Shown one piece after another: positions 5,490-5,787 of a stretch of DNA of 5,787 bases. The DNA comes from CALBTQ01 sp036743315. Lineage in GTDB: Bacteria; Lernaellota; Lernaellaia; Lernaellales; Lernaellaceae. Under the pieces are notes generated by a model. The model was given only the letters and a program-made list of their open reading frames with translations, did no database searches and had not been told where the DNA came from. Position 1 is the stretch's first letter. Each line of letters opens with the position of its first letter. The stretch spans positions 1 to 5,787 of the forward strand of contig DAINPV010000271.1 in the NCBI GenBank assembly GCA_036743315.1, given 5' to 3'. A program made the position numbers and the translations under genes.

Positions 5490-5787
5490 ATTCGCGCGGC
5501 GTGAAGATGTAAGGCGCCTGCACCGAGGCGGCGGCCGGCAACGGTTGCGTCGTGCGCGTCCGGCGCAAGGCCTGCACCACGCAAGCGCCGACCCCGGCAT
5601 CGACCGTATTCTCCACGATCGACGCGCCGGCAACCGACCCATCGGCGGCAAACAACACCTGCACGCTGATTTTCCCGGCCAGCGAGGGATTGAGCTTGAG
5701 CGCGCGCTCATAGCAGTGCTTCACCGCGCCCAGGCGATCGTGCAGCGCCTGACGCATCAGGCGATTGGCACCCACATCGTTCGAGGA
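5488..5787 (-). CDS. AgmX/PglI C-terminal domain-containing protein (5' end outside window)
   Basis: The reading frame stays open to the window edge, giving 99 C-terminal residues. The GTG at 5775 is an internal valine rather than a convincing start, because codons continue upstream (SSNDVGAN). The pattern 'AVKHCYERALKLNPSLAGKI' followed by 'VQVLFAADGSV', 'ASIVENT', a single late cysteine in 'GACVVQALRR' and a final 'YIFTPRE' fits the AgmX/PglI C-terminal domain. That is a TonB-C-like module common at the end of myxobacterial and related envelope proteins, where one conserved cysteine lies in 'CYE' and one in 'CV'. Both cysteines are present and may pair. Such proteins often have a long low-complexity or FHA/zinc-ribbon N-terminus, which cannot be seen here. 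Role is unknown: adventurous gliding (AgmX) and protein glycosylation (PglI) name the family but do not define its function. It converges on the deacetylase gene. Confidence 0.75.
   Translation of the reverse strand, partial: SSNDVGANRLMRQALHDRLGAVKHCYERALKLNPSLAGKISVQVLFAADGSVAGASIVENTVDAGVGACVVQALRRTRTTQPLPAAASVQAPYIFTPRE

Overview
The window looks like a chromosomal segment from a GC-rich Gram-negative bacterium. Four of the products carry envelope signals: an outer-membrane beta-barrel, a Bor-like lipoprotein, a Tat-exported lipoprotein enzyme and an AgmX/PglI-type C-terminal domain. The AgmX/PglI-like domain, and a barrel gene next to what may be a LolA-like gene, fit the former Deltaproteobacteria (Myxococcota/Desulfobacterota) or a neighbouring phylum. 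That placement is inference from protein families; there is no marker gene to settle it.

Layout: (1) The last 13 codons of a plus-strand gene (2-43), possibly LolA-like, are followed by a strong hairpin (57-86) and then a 456-residue outer-membrane barrel protein (101-1471). (2) Two back-to-back intrinsic terminators (1498-1558) separate the barrel gene from a minus-strand block. (3) In transcription order that block is a FabK/nitronate monooxygenase-type flavoprotein (4323 to 3373), an acyl-CoA dehydrogenase (3260 to 2094) with a plausible promoter of its own, and a Bor-like lipoprotein (2028 to 1582). (4) A 172-bp divergent intergenic region leads to a plus-strand PIG-L family deacetylase with a combined Tat and lipoprotein signal (4496-5410). 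It ends at a long-stem terminator whose T-tract overlaps the stop codon of (5) a convergent minus-strand gene, cut by the window edge, that ends in an AgmX/PglI-like domain.

How the genes work together: the first two genes are probably one outer-membrane operon. In the LolA-like/barrel clusters I know, an RND/MMPL exporter gene often lies upstream, outside this window. The flavoprotein and the acyl-CoA dehydrogenase are both acyl/redox enzymes in the same orientation and may share a catabolic role, but no substrate can be read from sequence. The Bor-like, PIG-L and AgmX-like genes appear to be independent envelope genes.

I see no mobile elements, CRISPR arrays, tRNA or rRNA genes, and no gene-free stretch over 300 bases. 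Nothing here is clearly a new multi-gene system. The most interesting items are the intercistronic hairpin at 57-86, the C-terminally extended Bor homologue, the Tat-lipoprotein deacetylase and the strand-specific terminator at 5424-5489.
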